A DNA stretch of 64,000 bases from Aporrectodea caliginosa (lineage: Eukaryota > Annelida > Clitellata > Crassiclitellata > Lumbricidae). This document shows positions 36,462 to 49,400 of this stretch, piece by piece; the first letter of the stretch is position 1; every line of letters begins with the position of its first letter. The stretch is from positions 2,400,344-2,464,343 of the forward strand of contig JACEVL010001161.1 in assembly GCA_020284085.1 (NCBI GenBank), in the 5' to 3' direction. The notes beneath the pieces are model-generated. The model saw nothing but the letters and a program-made list of their open reading frames with translations. It did no database searches and had not been told where the DNA came from. Made by a program: the position numbers and the translations under genes.

Positions 36462-36619
36462 ATTTAGCGTTGATAGAACCTAATGACTATTGGTACCATA
36501 ACGTCGATAATTGGTAGTAGCCTACAGTAGTAGACTAAGGATATTCATTTAAAAGCCGCAGTAGCAGCCGGACAGTGCATATAGCGTGTCTCTGAGGCTT
36601 CGATGCTGCAAGTCTCTTG

Positions 36620-36730
36620 TCTCCTTCACAACTGGACTTGGAACTCCATCGAATACTCTCTGGACAACCGTCTGACTTAACGCAGCGCTAGTGAATAAGC
36701 TGGTGTCCTGCGCTTAGCTAGCTTGCCAGT
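36620..36730 (+). mobile_element. LINE-A 3' end fragment
   Basis: CTGGACAACCGTCTGACTTA, ACGCAGCGCTAGTGAATAAG and CTGGTGTCCTGCGCTTAGC. Severely 5'-truncated copy inside the hAT element. Confidence 0.75.
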
Positions 36731-37042
36731 AGTACGTTAAAAATTATTAGGAGGGGATTGGTCACCACCACTTTCTGGGGCAAAGTTACGCCCATGGTTA
36801 TGGCTCTAGCCAAAGAGTTCTGAACCCTCTGCAGCTTCAGTATGTTTGATTTATTGATACCAGTAAGAAGTGAGTTACAATAGTCTAGGCGACTGGAAAC
36901 CAATGCATTTGCCAGAAATATTCTTGCAGACATGGGCACATAACGCCTAATTCTGCGTATATCACGAATGAACATATAGCAGTGTAGGTCCGAGTCTGGT
37001 TGCCAGAGGGACCAGAGGGAGGAGGCAGAGCGGATGCTAAGG

Positions 37043-37552
37043 CAGTGTTATTTAAGTTAACTAAAACTGAAAGTAACTTCATCGTTAACTGAAAAGTTCT
37101 ATTTAAGTTAACTGAAACTAAAACTAAAACTGAAAAGTTCTGAAAACTGTAACTAAAACTAAACTGAAAAGTGCAAAACTAGAACTGAAACTAAACTTGA
37201 AAGTTGAAAACTGAATTAATTTTTCAGTGTGGCACGCTAACCGAGTTGCTGACATGTCTGCAACGGTTAGCAGAGAGTCCTTCAAACTGCAGCTCAATAG
37301 CATCAAAGCATGAATTTAATCAGATATGTTGTTCTTGCTAATCAAAATGGATATTATTAATAAAAAAATTGCATTTAAATGCTTCTGCTGAGTATTTGCA
37401 GAACTAAATTGAAACTGAAAAGTTCTGAAAACTGAAACTAAAACTAAAACTGAAAAGATTTGAAAACTATAACTAAAACTAAACTGGAAAATTAAAGCGA
37501 AACTAAAACTAAAACTGAAACTGAAAAGTAAGCTGAAACTTAAATAACACTG
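37043..37552. mobile_element. hAT-like MITE with AACTGAAACTAAAAC arrays
   Basis: Left end CAGTGTTATTTAAGTTAAC, complement of the right end CAGTGTTATTTAAGTTTCAG; perfect 8-bp duplication tgctaagg. AACTGAAAAGTTCTGAAAAC-type units are repeated through both halves. Related in style to 27783-28385 and 43262-44633. Confidence 0.92.
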
Positions 37553-37604
37553 TGCTAAGGCGAGTTTCGTTTTTGACGAGAAAACTTGGAAGGCGGAGGA
37601 TAGG

Positions 37605-37735
37605 ATGAATTAAGTAGGTAAGTAAGTAGGTAGGTAAATAGCCTTTATTTGCATCTGACAAGCGCACATGCATTACATTATATATAGCCGCCTACAATGA
37701 TTAAGTACATTTAAAAATAAACTAGAACAGGAGCA
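37605..37735 (-). mobile_element. SINE family 2-like 3' tail fragment
   Basis: The complement reads ATGTGCGCTTGTCAGATGC followed by AAATAAAGGC and (TTAC/CTAC)n, resembling GTGCGTTTGTCAGGCGC and the tail of SINE 2. No tRNA-like head. Confidence 0.5.
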
Positions 37736-37984
37736 GATTATAAAGTCACACATGCCCAACTAAATACATGTAGCCTATACCTAAAGTTACAGCGATTGAT
37801 AAAACTACTTTTAAACAATTTGGATATAACGCAGCAAGAATTAAGGATATCCTTAGTCTCTATCGATTTCTTCGTCCATGGTGCGATGCCTCCTCGTTCT
37901 TTACGTCCTTCTGGCCTCGTTCTTTGGTTTTCTTTCCCAGTCCAAGTGCATCCCCTCTTCAAGAACAGGAACCGCTTATATCTG
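37736..37984. other. Unassigned sequence
   Basis: Nothing recognised apart from a short GAACAGGAACCG piece similar to LINE-B just before 37985. Confidence 0.3.
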
Positions 37985-38375
37985 ACAACCACAATATTTA
38001 AAATCTGTTCTTATTCCTCTGACTTATCATTATTCAGTGAGGTCATCTGATTGTCTTTGTCTGGTCATACCTAAATCAAGAACTGTTCTTGGTGAACGAG
38101 CTTTTTCAGTATCTGGACCTACTTTTTGGAACTCTCTTCCTGTGTCTGTACGCTGTGCTCAGCCGCTTGTGTCATTTCGTTCTCGGCTGAAAACTTACCT
38201 CTTTCAAATTGCTTATCCACCTTAGGCTGCCTCTCTGTCTCTTACGGACTGATCTTCTGGATGTTGACCTGATTACGGCTTGGTTTTGGTGTGCCATCGG
38301 TTGATGCCTTGTGCATTAGACACCGGCGCAATAGAAGTTGCTAATTACATTACATTACATTACATAAGCACAGGC
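37985..38375 (+). mobile_element. LINE-B 3' end, inverted relative to the copy at 35.1 kb
   Basis: CAACCACAATATTTAAAATC onward codes MRSSDCLCLVIPKSRTVLGE, then FWNSLPVSVRCAQ and stop, followed by the 3' UTR and an (ATTAC)n tail. By eye it is very close to 35103-35490 on the other strand. Confidence 0.9.
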
Positions 38376-38759
38376 GCTACAGCAATGGCTTCTTGAAGTC
38401 ACGCAGCGGCAGAAACGCTGCCTGGAAATTAGTCATTTTCCAGTGGCTCTACCACTTCTACGCTTAGCCGCCTCAATCAGCCTTTACGCCTACACCCGCA
38501 CGGGCACGCGCTGTGCACTTGGCCTACTTATTCCATCTGAGTCTACTCAGACCCCTCCCTAAAAATCTCTCCTTCTGAGCCTCCACATCTGTGGCTTCTC
38601 CATCATTTCCCACCCCCTCCCGAGTTTGTTTCCTTCCTCCCACCTTCGCTCGTTCTCTCCTTCCTGCGTCCATCACTTCCTTGCTACCTGTGAATAGGCC
38701 TAAGCTGGTTCCCACGACTTTGCCTTCTTCCGGGAAGAAATGCGAAGTTTGGCGATTAC
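38376..38759. other. Unassigned sequence
   Basis: CT-rich plus strand with an open frame that has no motif until the RT block at 38800. Confidence 0.3.
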
Positions 38760-38799
38760 CGACCTTTCCCTTTCGATACTGCTTGGTCCTATCTTCTTT

Positions 38800-40610
<1,811 letters not shown>

Positions 40611-41324
40611 CAGCAGTAACAGCGGAAACTGCAGCATCAAGTCATCAACGGCAGCAGAAGCAGTAATAATAATTATATTCCTTTCTGTTGTTGTTTTCGA
40701 AGAACTAGTTTCCATGAAACGAAGAATAATAATAATTGTTCTGAATACATCGTATTATATTCCTCGCAAGAAGTAACGACCTGCGTTCGATCGCCACCAA
40801 GCGGGGAGACCTGTCGTGACTTCAGGTGTTCACCTACATCGGTTTCATCTCTGAGGCGCCTACGGACATGCTATCAAAACATCCAGTCGTCTAAAAAAGC
40901 CGACACCTGGTCTCTGCGGGTCACGGGTCACATAGTTCGTAGGTGAAACAGTGCTTAGCACTCAGTCTGTAAAATCCTACCCTCGATTCCTCGATTCCTC
41001 CTCCACCATATCCGTCTACTCCTTAATTCTTTCCTTCTTTCCTTCCCAAAGGCAGCCGATGATTATCGTGAGCACAATAATTCACCCAATCACCACAGGG
41101 GTCCCAGTCGTCTTGCAACAACAGCAACAACGACCGACGATGATAACAGAAAGACATTAACAGCAAGAACAACAACAATGCCTTGCGAGAACCAGTTATA
41201 TTCAGCGGTCGGAAATTTGAAAACAGAACGCAGTTATGCCTTCAAGCAACTCAATAGGAGTAGGCCTACAGATTAAGTTTAATTGTTATGCGTATATACA
41301 TACATAGTTACATACATAGTTACA
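40611..41324. other. Unassigned sequence
   Basis: No gene recognised. TACATACATAGT runs at 41293-41330 precede the next LINE fragment. Confidence 0.35.
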
Positions 41325-41717
41325 TACCATGGATAGAGAAAAGGACCAACGATTGGGTGCGCATGAGTATCGGAATTGAGAAGGAAGAGACACTACAACA
41401 AATAGTGCTTAGAGCAAAGTTGAGGTTCTTTGGTCATGTCATGCGATCAGATGGATTGGAAAAGGAAATGATGTTAGCATATGGAGAGGGAAGGAGAAAA
41501 CAAGGACGACCAAGGAAAAAGTGTATGGACGAAATACATGAAACAACTGGAATGAATTTGGCAGAACTGAGAGATGCGACGGCGGACAGAAGGAAATGGA
41601 GAGGCTTGATCATGACGGTCGCTAGAGTTCAGGGAACTGACAGCACAAGGTAACAAGGTAAAGTTACATACATAGCATACATACATACATACATACATAC
41701 ATACATACATACATACA

Positions 41718-41749
<32 letters not shown>

Positions 41750-41750
41750 C
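41325..41750 (+). mobile_element. LINE ORF C-terminus with (CATA)n tail
   Basis: The ORF reads LRAKLRFFGHVMRSDGLEKE, GRRKQGRPRKKCMDEI and RDATADRRKWRGLIMTVARV to a stop at about 41655. The FFGHV.R...LEK...G...G.RGRPR..W.D block is the standard C-terminal end of RTE/L1-like ORF2 proteins. A short spacer (GGTAACAAGGTAAAGTT) is followed by (CATA)n at 41665-41747. Confidence 0.85.
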
Positions 41751-42844
41751 ACAATGTGGTGCCATTGATCTTATAATAATAGTCCTATAATAAGTGCACC
41801 GTTTTAATTTAACGTCTCAGTAACGCGGTCGTGATAATGTTCATATTTCGACGCACTATTTGTGGCTCTATAGCCTCTAGCCAGAGTTCTGAATTTTTTT
41901 TAGCTTCAGCATGTTTAACTGACAGCAAATCTCTGAACAAGGCATAGTGGAAATGGTGCCTCATAAGAACTTACATGTAAGTTAGACGAAGGAGGATGAA
42001 TAGAAGAGATTTCCCTTACCGTATACAGGCTACGTTCTTCTTTGAGGCTTGCTTCGCACGAAATTGTATAATTCTCTATATACTTTCAGTTCGTATGGTG
42101 AAGTCTTGTTAGATGATAAACATAGAATTCCTTAACGACATGTGCACGGATTGCTTTCTCCTGGATGCCTATGGACACGTACGAGTCCGGAATCTAAGTG
42201 CCGATTTGTGTTTGTAATTCGGGAATTCAGCCAAAAAGCCTTCAGACGCTAGAAGAAATACAGAATGGGAATAAAGAGGAGGAATTAAGCGCAGAGAGTA
42301 ACATAGAGAATGTGAGTGAGACTGAGCGAGTGAGATATATGGCCTACAGATAGACAGGATAAGGTGGAATACACAGAAAGGCACGAATAAGAACCGGATA
42401 GGGAAGGGAAGAGAGCTAAGAAGATGTAAACTATAGTCGGGAAACTAGGCCAAGCGTAGGAGGAAGGCGAAGCGGGTGAGGGGAGTGACGACGGTGTTGA
42501 TGGCACTGCCATTGAGAAGCAACAGTTACTCATGAACCCATAGCGATGATGGCCTGTTTCACGGACAACTCGATAATAACTATACAGAATACGAAGGAAA
42601 CGGAAGAGAAGAAAGAGAGGGAGAGAAGAGCAGGAAGAGAGAAATAAGAGAACAAGAAGAGACGAAGAGTATAAGGAGGGAAAAGCAGGTATAAGGAGGA
42701 GCGGAGGACGGGAAAAAGGAAGATAGAATCTCTGGAGGAAGTAGTGGAGCTGGTTGGCTGGCTGCGTAGTTCTCGTAGGCCATATGAACGTATAGGCTTA
42801 AGTTTGACTACCGTTGGAACCAGCAGAATCAGTTGGTGGCGGCC
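41751..42844. other. Unassigned intergenic sequence
   Basis: No TE end or gene recognised. 42590-42720 is purine-rich on the plus strand (GGAGAGAAGAGCAGGAAGAG). The last 60 bp lead into the candidate exon. Confidence 0.35.
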
Positions 42845-42965
42845 ATGGCTTCTGCTGCTGCAGCCTCGATCGGTTATCGTGCGAAGCTGATTCGATCCGG
42901 ACCATCATCCGGATGCAACGGTCGGAAGAACCGAAGAGCAAGGTCTTCGCTATTCGGTAATTGGA
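42845..42965 (+). CDS. Candidate first coding exon, unknown product
   Basis: ATG at 42845 has a strong start context (GGCGGCCATGGC). The frame gives MASAAAASIGYRAKLIRSGP and then a basic stretch NGRKNRRARSSLFGNW. Two donor-like sites follow: G/GTAATT at 42956 and the better TGGA/GTAAGA at 42965. The segment is locally GC-rich and non-repetitive. A basic Ala-rich N-terminus could be a targeting or nuclear sequence; I do not recognise the family. Further plus-strand exons would have to lie beyond the hAT element at 43262, and none was recognised, so this may be chance. Confidence 0.3.
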
Positions 42966-43009
42966 GTAAGAAACTATTGATTCAGTCAGACACCAGATAC
43001 CACCCTTCT

Positions 43010-43165
43010 CATCCTTCTCCTTCCCTCCCTAAACCATCCCTCCGTCTCTGTCTGTCTTTCTGCCTCTCTGTCCGTCTCCGTCTCTGGCTGTCTGTCTGTC
43101 TCGGTCTGCCTGTTTCTCTCTCTGTGTCTCTCTCTCCATCCCACCATCCCTCCATCTTCCTCCTC
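43010..43165 (+). repeat. Pyrimidine-rich TCTGTCTG tract
   Basis: CTCTGTCTGTCTTTCTGCC-type sequence for about 150 bp. Confidence 0.8.
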
Positions 43166-43261
43166 TGCTCTTGCAGGCGCCATCACTCACCTGGCTAAAC
43201 CGAACACGAGGCCATAACAGCAGCATCAGCAACCGTTGCATCCTTCAAGACAGCCTCGACC

Positions 43262-44633
43262 CAGTGTGATTAAAGTTTTTGATTTAATTCAGTTTCAGTT
43301 TAAGTTTAAGTTAACTGGAATAACCTCATTCCAGTTTCGATTACAGTTTTTCGGACTGATTTCAGTTTCAATTGCAGTTAAAGTTTTCACTGAATTTCTA
43401 TTGCAGTTTCAGTTTTCAGCCAATTTCTATTTCAGTTTTTGACGTTGTTAAGCAAACTTATGAGCTAATGCGTGATATGAACATGTTCATACATGAAACT
43501 TCTTATTGAAAAACTGCTATTATGTTTCATAATTTTATACGAACATAGAACCTTTCATCTTACAGTAAGATAGCCTCAGCTACTGAATAGTCAGCAGTGA
43601 AATAGATTTACTAAAGTCCTTCTACAACGCGCATAATTATTAAACTTAAGGAAAACACGACTTTCCAAAGTGCTACTAGTACTGTCTCTCTCTTCCCAGA
43701 TGTAAAATACCCACAGAAATCCTTAAATTTCGGCTGATCAGCAATACGCAGAGGCAGTCCACAATGTAGTATAGCTTCCAATAGGCCTAATGCGTCGTCA
43801 TGTTTAAAGGCCTAATGGGAGTTAGGTTGCCACTTTACAATAGGTCGAAGAAAGTGAGTCATAGATAAATTACTGAAACTGTTGAAATTGATCCAGGCGT
43901 TGGTTGACTTGGATCTACTTTCTCTAGTAACGCAGACTCTTTAGACATTAATTCTTCATAAGCGTTCTTGTGTAGCACTTTCAAATGGACTCAAGCATTA
44001 GTACAGCTGCACCCTGAGATTTTGCGACCAACTGGCTTTTTGTTCACCAGTACTGTAACAGTACATACGGAATTGTCGTTCAAAACGTCTTGCAAATAGT
44101 AGTCCCACACTACACTCACTCGTTTTCTACCACTCATGGCGAAATACCATTATATTATATTTAAATAGTCTAAATTATAACAGAAATTGTTCATTACAGA
44201 AACACAATTTCAAAAACAAAACATTCGGTAACTTCCGCCCAATCGATAAAACCGCTTATTTGTATTAGTGACTATTAATAAAGGATCTTTGAATAGAACA
44301 TACACTTTATATAAATGAAACCATCATCAAGGATGGCAAGAAAAGACATTAATATCTGAATATTTACAGATATACATATTGATAGTAAGATTATGCATTG
44401 ATCCAAAGAAACTACCTTTTAAATTGGAAATTTAATGTATTTAACCATAAATTTCAGTTTTTTAATTTCAGTTTTTGAATTTCAGTTTCTATTAAAGTTT
44501 TGGCCATTCCAGTTTCTATTTAGTTTCAGTTTCTTGGCCATTTCCGTTTCAGTTTCAGCTCCAGTTAACTGAAATCAAATAAATCAGTTAACTGACATTT
44601 CAGTTTCAGTTTCAGTTAACTTGAATCACACTG
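43262..44633. mobile_element. hAT-like transposon with CAGTTTCAGTTT arrays
   Basis: Left end CAGTGTGATTAAAGTTTTTG, complement of the right end CAGTGTGATTCAAGTTAACT; perfect 8-bp duplication cctcgacc. TTTCAGTTTCAGTTAACTG-type repeats lie within about 200 bp of both ends. The middle 900 bp is AT-rich with no recognisable transposase. It is the largest of the three elements with this terminal style. Confidence 0.92.
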
Positions 44634-44641
44634 CCTCGACC

Positions 44642-46479
44642 TACAGTGAAAGGATGCGGAAGTGAACTTCAGTCTCATTCCGCATCCAAGAGAATAGAGT
44701 TTGAGTTTATTACTTAGCAGTGTTCCCATGGAAAGCAAATGTTCCCCATGGCTCTCTCTTTATCTGTCGCTGTGCCTCTGTCTGTCTGTGCATACATCTC
44801 TATGTCATTATCAGGGCGGATATGTAAGCCCTAACTAAAACTTACCAGTGCTGAAAAACGTTTCACGGTAAAGTGCTAAATTAGACAAAATTAGACAAAA
44901 TTAGGAATTTCCTACAACAATTTGATTTAATTTCTCCGGATTTTGGGCCATCAAAAACGTTGTAGAACAGATGGGCCCTAAGCCATGGCTTAGTTGGTTT
45001 ATGCCTTAATCCGACACTGGTCATTATGTCTTCACCGCGCACGTACTTGTCTCTATCTGTCACCGTACATATCTGTCTTCGTCAGCAACAGATAGGCTAC
45101 ACCGACATACGGCGACCATAATCCAGTTAGATCAATCACCGAGAGCCAGTGCGACCAGAATCCGAGAATGGAAACGGTCAAGTCAAAGCCAAGGCTGTCA
45201 TTTTACGAAGGGATACGCCTCTGACCAGTTCAGCAATAATGAGTACATTGCAATGACCATGCAATGTACGTGGGAAGCTCTGGCTGAGAGGTGAAGAACT
45301 GGCCACCCACCCTCATATGCCGAGGCTAAGAACAATGGATTCTATAGCATTTAATACTCCTGGATGTCTCTAGGGGTTAAGCATAGGGACTGCTCTTTAC
45401 TTCCTCTTCTTTTAAGTAGCACAGAAAAAGGCTAAAATGTAAACGTAACATACTTTTTATCCACAAACCCCTTAAGCCGATCCCAGAAATCCGTTAACAT
45501 GACAAGTACACCTCTGACCTTACAATTTTTCGCTGGTATTCATTAACGGACTTCGAAAGGACAGATGGCCGGGTTGGCATTCCATTGGAAAGTACTCAGA
45601 GGGATCGCAATGTACACATCGCGAAGTCACTGATCTAACCACTTCAAGTGTGTTTCCAAGTGCTTTGAAAAAACTTTTGTAAATTTTTTGTGGGGGTAAG
45701 CCAAGAGCTCCGTTAAGCGGCCGTGGCTTCCAACGCTTCTAACTGCATTCCACAAGCGAAATGATGCGTCATTTTTATCTGCTTGGAAAAGCACATGTAT
45801 TTGAAGCAACAGAGAATTTTATTGAAAAAACAATGGAATACATACATAATAAGACTAGCACCAGATACTATTTCATCTAAAATCTGAAACTGAAGGCTGT
45901 CTATCTATTTTCTTCATCGAGTCTTTAAGTTCATCATTAGTTTAAGGCGCCTAGTATTATAATTAACTTCAAAGGGCTGGGCAATGTTACGATGTTTTGG
46001 CCAAGACCTTTGATAAAATTAGACTTTTGATCGTTGCAGGATGTGTAACCACCAGATTCACAATCTCTGTAATAATTTCTTGATGGCACATGTAGCATAT
46101 TATAATAAATGCCATACCAATTTCACTATCATCATTGAGGAATCTATTCAAACAGCTACAGACCGATTTTCATGGAATTATATCGAATTCATAAGAATTG
46201 CTGTAGCATTCCACTAAGTTCAAAGGCACTTAAAGTGAACTGTTTTGCAAGTTCTTCTTAGTCAGTTAAATCACAGTCATTGCAAGCATATAGCCGATGC
46301 TGTTAGGTTACCATGCGCTTCTCCTTGAAGCATAAGCAACTCACCACTATAGCTCTGACCCAGGACTCTTGAGAAACAACTCAAGCATTTTTAATTTTTA
46401 ATAATTCGCAGGACACCTTCGCGTTAAAAAGGACTCAAATGGCTTTGGAATTGAAAATGCATCTGAATGGAAAGAGGAG
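44642..46479. other. Downstream flank of ETFDH with a SINE 1 fragment
   Basis: The 3' part of SINE 1 is at about 45228-45352, plus strand (GAGTACATTG, GGCTGAGAGGTGAAGAACTG, GCCGAGGCTAAGAACAATGG). On the minus strand AATAAA occurs at 45823-45818, about 660 bp after the ETFDH stop, and is a plausible polyadenylation signal. No other gene recognised. Confidence 0.45.
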
Positions 46480-49400
46480 CTACATGCCATCGTAAGCAGG
46501 TCCCTCTGCGCCCTGAGGGGTGACCCAGTTGATATTCTGGCTGGGATCCTTTATGTCACATGTCTTACAGTGAATGCAGTTCTGGGCATTGATCTGAAGT
46601 CTTTTCGATTTACCATCTTCAGTGTCAATAAACTCATAAACACCTGAAATCAAACACACAAAAATACATACGATTAAAAACATACACAATGCAATGAAAC
46701 ACAAAAACATAGTGCCTCTGAGTCAGCATCTTAGAGAGGCGCTATATAAGTTTTCATTGATTGATATGCAATGAAACACAGAAGATGTAATGAAACACAA
46801 ACAACATATGCAGTGAAACACATAAGCACCGGATATGAACAAAAATAATATTCGACTGTGCTCTTACAAAAGAAGCGCATCAACTATCACATAACAACAT
46901 TACATACTTATGTGACTGCTTTAGAGTAACTATAATTGTAACATCTGTTGTGATGCAATCTAATGCTTAAGGCATCAACTGATGGTGCATCAAAATCAAG
47001 CCTTGAATCATCGATGTCTTGTGCAACATGATAATGGCATTGTAGATTATAATCAGTAGAATTACCTTACCTTAAAACTGCATAGCAAAGTTGCTGAAAC
47101 AGTACCTACGTTCTTTCTTTTGCTTACCTGCCGGACAGAAACGAGCCTCTGGTCCGTCGAAAATTGCCAGATTGCGAGCGACTGGAATGGAGTCATCCTT
47201 CAAGGTCAGGTGTGGCGGTTGGTCATGGTCATGGTTTGTTCCGGTCAGCCCAACAGACGACAACAAGTCAAAGCTGATGACGTTATCGGGCTTTGGATAT
47301 TCAATTGGTTTGCACTCTGCAGCCGGCTTCAACGCAGCATGGTCTCCATGCACTAAGGCAGCAATTGTGATGACAAACATTCAAGAAAACTGTCACCATT
47401 GCCAGTCATCCGCCAAAGAGCCATTGTTTAGCTCTTATACTCAGGAACTTGTGTACTTAACAGTTCATTGCCAGTAAGTAAGTAAGCAGTAAGTATATTC
47501 TGTATTGTACCAGTTGTGAACCCACACTCTGGTGTACATACATCTTAATTGATCTTTCAATGAGAGTAGAAAAATTCTAATTATAAAAGCTTTTTGCATA
47601 AGATTGTCTGCAATGCAGAGGTAATGAACAGTCATGCATCCACGCTTAAGGCAGAACTTTTTGGGTGGCAGTAACCTAATGCAGTACATGGCCTGGGTTT
47701 CTTAGGATTGCAGACACATTAACTCCAGTCAAAACACATTTCTTCTCATCTGCACTTCCTCCAACCTTCCTCTCTTCCTTTAACTCTCTCTTCTAGACTT
47801 CTACCATTCACTTCATTGCCGAAACCAATATATTTATATTAAAATAAAAAAAATTAAAGTAGGCTATAAAAATTTTCTTCTCATCTAGAATGTGCTAACT
47901 GAAGACGCAGTTAGCTGTATCCAATCTTTCAAACTGCATTGTAGAATATGACAGAAAGTACAACACAACCTTATAATTATGATAAGGTAGCTGAATGGTT
48001 GGAGTGCTCGCTTGTAACATGGGGTGACATAGGGTGTGTGGGTTTGAGCCCTCCGAGACATTCACTGCATAGGGAACTTGAGCAATTCTTTCATACACAA
48101 CTGTTCTGCACTATTTGTTGATGCTCTGTCCCTAGATAGCGCAGCTTAATAGATCAAGAAATAATAAAACAACTGAAATTATATGCAATAATAATATGCT
48201 GACTGAAAACTGTTGAATTACCTCCCTTTGGATGTGCATTGAGTGTCCAAGGTTCATGTCCTTGGGTGAAGTACCATGCAGTGCCTGTGTAGAGCAGGCC
48301 ACCATACAGGCCCAAGCGAGTGTTGAACGCAGGTCGGATATTTCGAGTCTTGCGCAACTCCTTCCAAACCCACGACTCACGAATTTTATCTTCATATCGT
48401 TCAGGATTGATACCTTTCATATTGAAATAAGATAATCATTTATAAATGAAGAAAATTCACAGGCTTAGCCAAAACTTTGCCTTTCCGAATAAGGCTATCC
48501 TAATTCTATCATAACAAATTTCATTCAATACGAGTATAATAAGTAAACTAGAGGAGTCCAATATGCTTGGAAATAAATAGATGAGAAATTGCTGAATGAT
48601 AAATGAAGAAGCAAATAAAGAATTTGTTACAGCCTATTTGAAAATGAAACAGAATCAATTGAGTACCTTTTGTTGGTGATTTGAGATTTTCATCAAATAT
48701 CGTCTCGAAGACAGACTCTGCTGCGACCATTCCGCTCTTCATAGCAGTGTGTGTCCCCTTAATCTTTGCGGCATTCATAAAGCCCGGACTACATCCAACG
48801 AGGCAACCACCCGGAAAGGTCAGCTTGGGCACTGACTACAACAAAGCCACACATCAATAACTTTACCTGGAACACAAATACTATTCTAATCTAATGCCTT
48901 CTAAAGCATTATTTTCATGATGCATAAGGCATCAATCAGTGGTAAGGTCAGATTGAACCAACATAACATATTCACCGTAGCATACACCTAAATAATAAGA
49001 AAATCTTAATATCATGGCCATACCATTGAACTTAAATATAAATGTAACACCTGCACAGGAAAGAAAAAGAAGAGCAGTCTTTTAAGCTAGTCCTGGGGCA
49101 GTCATAGGGAGGAAGTGATAGAGACTTCATTTTCTTAGCCTCGGCATAAGAGGGCGCGTGGTCAATCCTCTCCCTCACCGTCTCATCTTCCCTCCAGTGT
49201 GCAGTCAGTGTACTCATTATAGCTGAGTTGGCCAAAGGCACAGGCGGAGCAGAAATCTCGAACCAAATTTGAACCCCTAACCTCTTGGTTGACAGTCCAG
49301 CATGCTAACCACTCGACCACTATGCATCCTCCTGTACAGGAAAAGCCTCCACTAATCAGTATTTACTGAAAAAAACAATTGCTTGCACATCTAGTCTCAC

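Larger units (their letters stand above)
35617..36796. mobile_element. hAT-like transposon inserted in LINE-B
   Basis: Left end CATAGGCGTAACTTT, complement of the right end CATGGGCGTAACTTT; perfect 8-bp duplication gttatggc (35609-35616 and 36797-36804). A perfect palindrome TCACCACCACTTT/AAAGTGGTGGTGA lies just inside the left end (about 35655-35682), and TCACCACCACTTT recurs near the right end. It holds a MITE (36035-36461) and a LINE-A end (36620-36730) as later insertions. No transposase. Confidence 0.93.
35103..36985 (-). mobile_element. LINE family B copy, interrupted by a hAT element
   Basis: On the minus strand FIRDIRRIRRYVPMSARIFL, VSSRLDYCNSLLTGINKSN and LKLQRVQNSLARAI (36805-36975) continue after the 35617-36796 insertion with TNTSKYEHITPLLKSLHWLP and GERAFSVAGPAFWNSLPVSV to a stop at about 35251. 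A 3' UTR with CACCGGCGCAATAGAAGTTG and an (ATTAC)n tail ends near 35103. Frame is exactly restored at ARAI-TNTS when the insert and one target duplication are removed. Confidence 0.88.

Noticed and set aside
43010..43198. Extension of the 42845 frame into Ser/Leu/Cys-rich sequence
   Set aside because: The continuation is the translation of a TCTG microsatellite and passes two good donor sites; coding beyond 42965 is unlikely.
47985..48060. Functional tRNA gene (anticodon TGT)
   Set aside because: A and B boxes are good, but the acceptor and anticodon stems do not pair convincingly and extra sequence follows; a SINE head is more likely.
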